Source: Bacteroidota bacterium (GTDB taxonomy: Bacteria; Bacteroidota; Bacteroidia; UKL13-3). Taken from it: a stretch of 37,753 nt of DNA. Shown one piece after another: positions 36,384 through 37,753 of this stretch. Positions within the stretch are counted from its first letter, which is position 1. Each line of letters opens with the position of its first letter. A program made the position numbers and the translations under genes. Below the pieces are notes generated by a model. It did no database searches. It saw only the letters and a list, made by a program, of their open reading frames with translations, and was not told the origin of the DNA. The DNA lies in contig CANHBJ010000007.1 of the NCBI GenBank assembly GCA_947459075.1, forward strand, positions 1-37,753. The letters run 5' to 3'.

Positions 36384-37346
36384 CTAATTTACAGGTAATA
36401 CTAGATTTTTAAATTCTTCCCTTATTATGCTGCACAAACCAGAATCTGAAACTTCTTTGGCTGTAAAAATCATGTTTTTAAAAGCCTTAGCGTTTGAAAT
36501 ACCATGTCCAATAATTACAGGGGCATTTACTCCAAGAATAGGAGTTCCTCCATAATTTTCGTAATTAAAGCGATCAAGATACTCATCAGTACTTCCACGT
36601 TTCTTCACAACATAATAAAACGCTTCATATGCTTTTAGTATAATATTACCTACAAACCCTTCACATACTATCACATCACTTTTATCAGTTAATAAATCTC
36701 GACCTTCCACGTTACCTATAAAATTAAACGGACCTCCGGTATCTAATAACTGATGGGCTGCGATAGTAACTAAATTACCTTTTTCTTTCTCTTCACCAAT
36801 GCTCATTAAACCAACACGAGGAGATTCAACCTTTAGCACATGTTTCATCATTAAAGAGCCTAAAACGGCAAACTGATATAGAACATCTGGTTTACAATCT
36901 GCATTTACACCCACATCCAAAAGCAATCCGGTTTTGCCGTTAGGCTTAGGCACTGTAGCAGTAATACAAGGTCGGATAACTCCTTCTATGGGTTTAACTG
37001 AGAACATAGCACCTACCAACATGGCTCCTGTGTTACCTGCACTCACAAAAGAATCAATTTGTTTGGCAGCTAATTGACTGAAACCAACTGCAATGCTTGA
37101 GTTACGCTTTTGGGATATTGCTTTTGTGGGATGCTCTCCCATTTCAATAACTTCTGTGGTATGAACAAAATCAAAATCTGATTCATTGGCACCATTTTCT
37201 GTTAGTAATTGTCTTGCTGTTGATTCATCACCAAACAACACAATTCTAATATCAGAAGTTAATTCTTTTTGGGCAAGGATAGCTCCTTTAATAGCCTCAA
37301 GGGGGGCAAAATCACCTCCCATAATATCAAAGCCTATTCTCATCAA
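36384..37346 (-). CDS. plsX: phosphate acyltransferase
   Basis: Converts acyl-ACP to acyl-phosphate for glycerophospholipid synthesis by PlsY; a peripheral membrane enzyme. The 320 residues begin MMRIGFDIMGGDFAPLEAIKGA and contain SFVSAGNTGAMLVGAM, LLLDVGVNADCKPD and VCEGFVGNIILKAYE, all typical. Start is at either of two adjacent ATGs. The rpmF-plsX-fabH order links ribosome and lipid supply and recurs across bacteria. Confidence 0.97.
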   Translation of the reverse strand: MMRIGFDIMGGDFAPLEAIKGAILAQKELTSDIRIVLFGDESTARQLLTENGANESDFDFVHTTEVIEMGEHPTKAISQKRNSSIAVGFSQLAAKQIDSFVSAGNTGAMLVGAMFSVKPIEGVIRPCITATVPKPNGKTGLLLDVGVNADCKPDVLYQFAVLGSLMMKHVLKVESPRVGLMSIGEEKEKGNLVTIAAHQLLDTGGPFNFIGNVEGRDLLTDKSDVIVCEGFVGNIILKAYEAFYYVVKKRGSTDEYLDRFNYENYGGTPILGVNAPVIIGHGISNAKAFKNMIFTAKEVSDSGLCSIIREEFKNLVLPVN

Positions 37347-37368
37347 TTGGTATGGGTTTGGGTTAATA

Positions 37369-37554
37369 TTAAACGTCTTTTCTCATATCTGGAAACACTA
37401 ACTTACCTTTGTAAAAGCCATCAGCAGTTACTCTGTGACGTAAGTGTGTTTCGCCAGAAGTTGCATCAACAGAAAGGGTTGGATTAACGCCTTTGTAATG
37501 AGTTCTTCTTTTGTCTCTGCGAGTGTTAGAAATTTTTCGCTTTGGATTTGGCAT
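37369..37554 (-). CDS. rpmF: 50S ribosomal protein L32, zinc-free type
   Basis: L32 is a small 23S-binding protein. The 61 residues start [21 protein letters not shown] and contain [15 protein letters not shown]; the four cysteines of zinc-binding homologues are absent. It lies 22 nt upstream of plsX and 21 nt after the DUF177 gene, the classic arrangement. Confidence 0.97.
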   Translation of the reverse strand: MPNPKRKISNTRRDKRRTHYKGVNPTLSVDATSGETHLRHRVTADGFYKGKLVFPDMRKDV

Positions 37555-37575
37555 AATTGTATGTTTTAGTTGTTA

Positions 37576-37753
37576 TTAAAAAATTCCTTTTAGTTTATCC
37601 CACATTGGGTTTGATTGGTTACCATCTTTGTCATCGCTTTCAAAGTTGTTGATTTTTCTCACCAACTCTGGGTCACATTTTTTTCCGGCCATCTCACAAA
37701 CCTTCCGAGGAGGTATACTCAATATAAACGATTCATACAGATATTGAGTTAAA
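37576..37753 (-). CDS. DUF177 (YceD-type) protein, C-terminal fragment
   Basis: Not in the ORF track because its start lies beyond the window. The last 59 codons read LTQYLYESFILSIPPRKVC, then a Cys/Asp-rich polar stretch and the ending NPMWDKLKGIF. The YE.f.LSIP motif before a Cys and the NP.WD.L tail, together with its position directly before rpmF, identify the YceD/DUF177 family, which is linked to 23S rRNA and L32 production in plants and bacteria. Only the 5' boundary is missing. Confidence 0.88.
   Translation of the reverse strand, partial: LTQYLYESFILSIPPRKVCEMAGKKCDPELVRKINNFESDDKDGNQSNPMWDKLKGIF

Overview
This window comes from a member of the Bacteroidota. The evidence is an AT-rich base composition, promoters of the TTTG / TAnnTTTG type, a single long bifunctional Rel protein, an S46 dipeptidyl-peptidase, Phe-terminated outer-membrane barrels, a DUF3109-type Cys-rich protein and an extended ribosomal protein L17. 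I cannot name a genus. Nearly all of it is chromosomal core; I see no insertion sequence, prophage, CRISPR array or plasmid gene.

Layout. (1) 1-4747, mostly minus strand: a small lipoprotein-like ORF near the edge, then rel, fur and purA in that transcription order, ending in a bidirectional hairpin terminator. (2) 4990-8786, plus strand: tRNA-Leu(UAG) with a near-ideal promoter, then tig, clpP and clpX, a co- and post-translational protein quality-control block with hairpin terminators between the genes. (3) 8915-15900, accessory-like: three tandem related barrel-like proteins, an S46 peptidase whose specificity residue matches DPP11 (minus), queG followed by a barrel protein with an extra C-terminal domain (plus), and a Cys-rich DUF3109-type protein (minus). 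(4) 15966-33109, all minus: one continuous str-S10-spc-alpha ribosomal superoperon, rpsL to rplQ, containing fusA, secY, infA and rpoA but lacking tuf, adk and map. It is tightly packed except for a 149-nt structured gap between rpsN and rpsH. Two similar promoters lie upstream of rpsL. (5) 33411-37753, minus: a fatty-acid initiation cluster (DUF177 fragment, rpmF, plsX, fabH, accB, accC).

How it works together: the superoperon and rpmF build the ribosome; fusA, infA and secY support translation and export; tig and ClpXP handle nascent and damaged proteins; rel ties amino-acid supply to ribosome synthesis; plsX, fabH and accBC feed membrane lipid synthesis.

The window does not show an obvious new defence or mobile system. 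The signals most worth follow-up are regulatory: hairpins with U-runs placed directly ahead of start codons (tig, clpX, DUF3109 gene, accC), a structured ORF-free spacer inside the ribosomal operon, three TGTCAGT repeats upstream of clpP, paired C-rich-discriminator promoters before rpsL, and a barrel protein fused to an uncharacterised domain.
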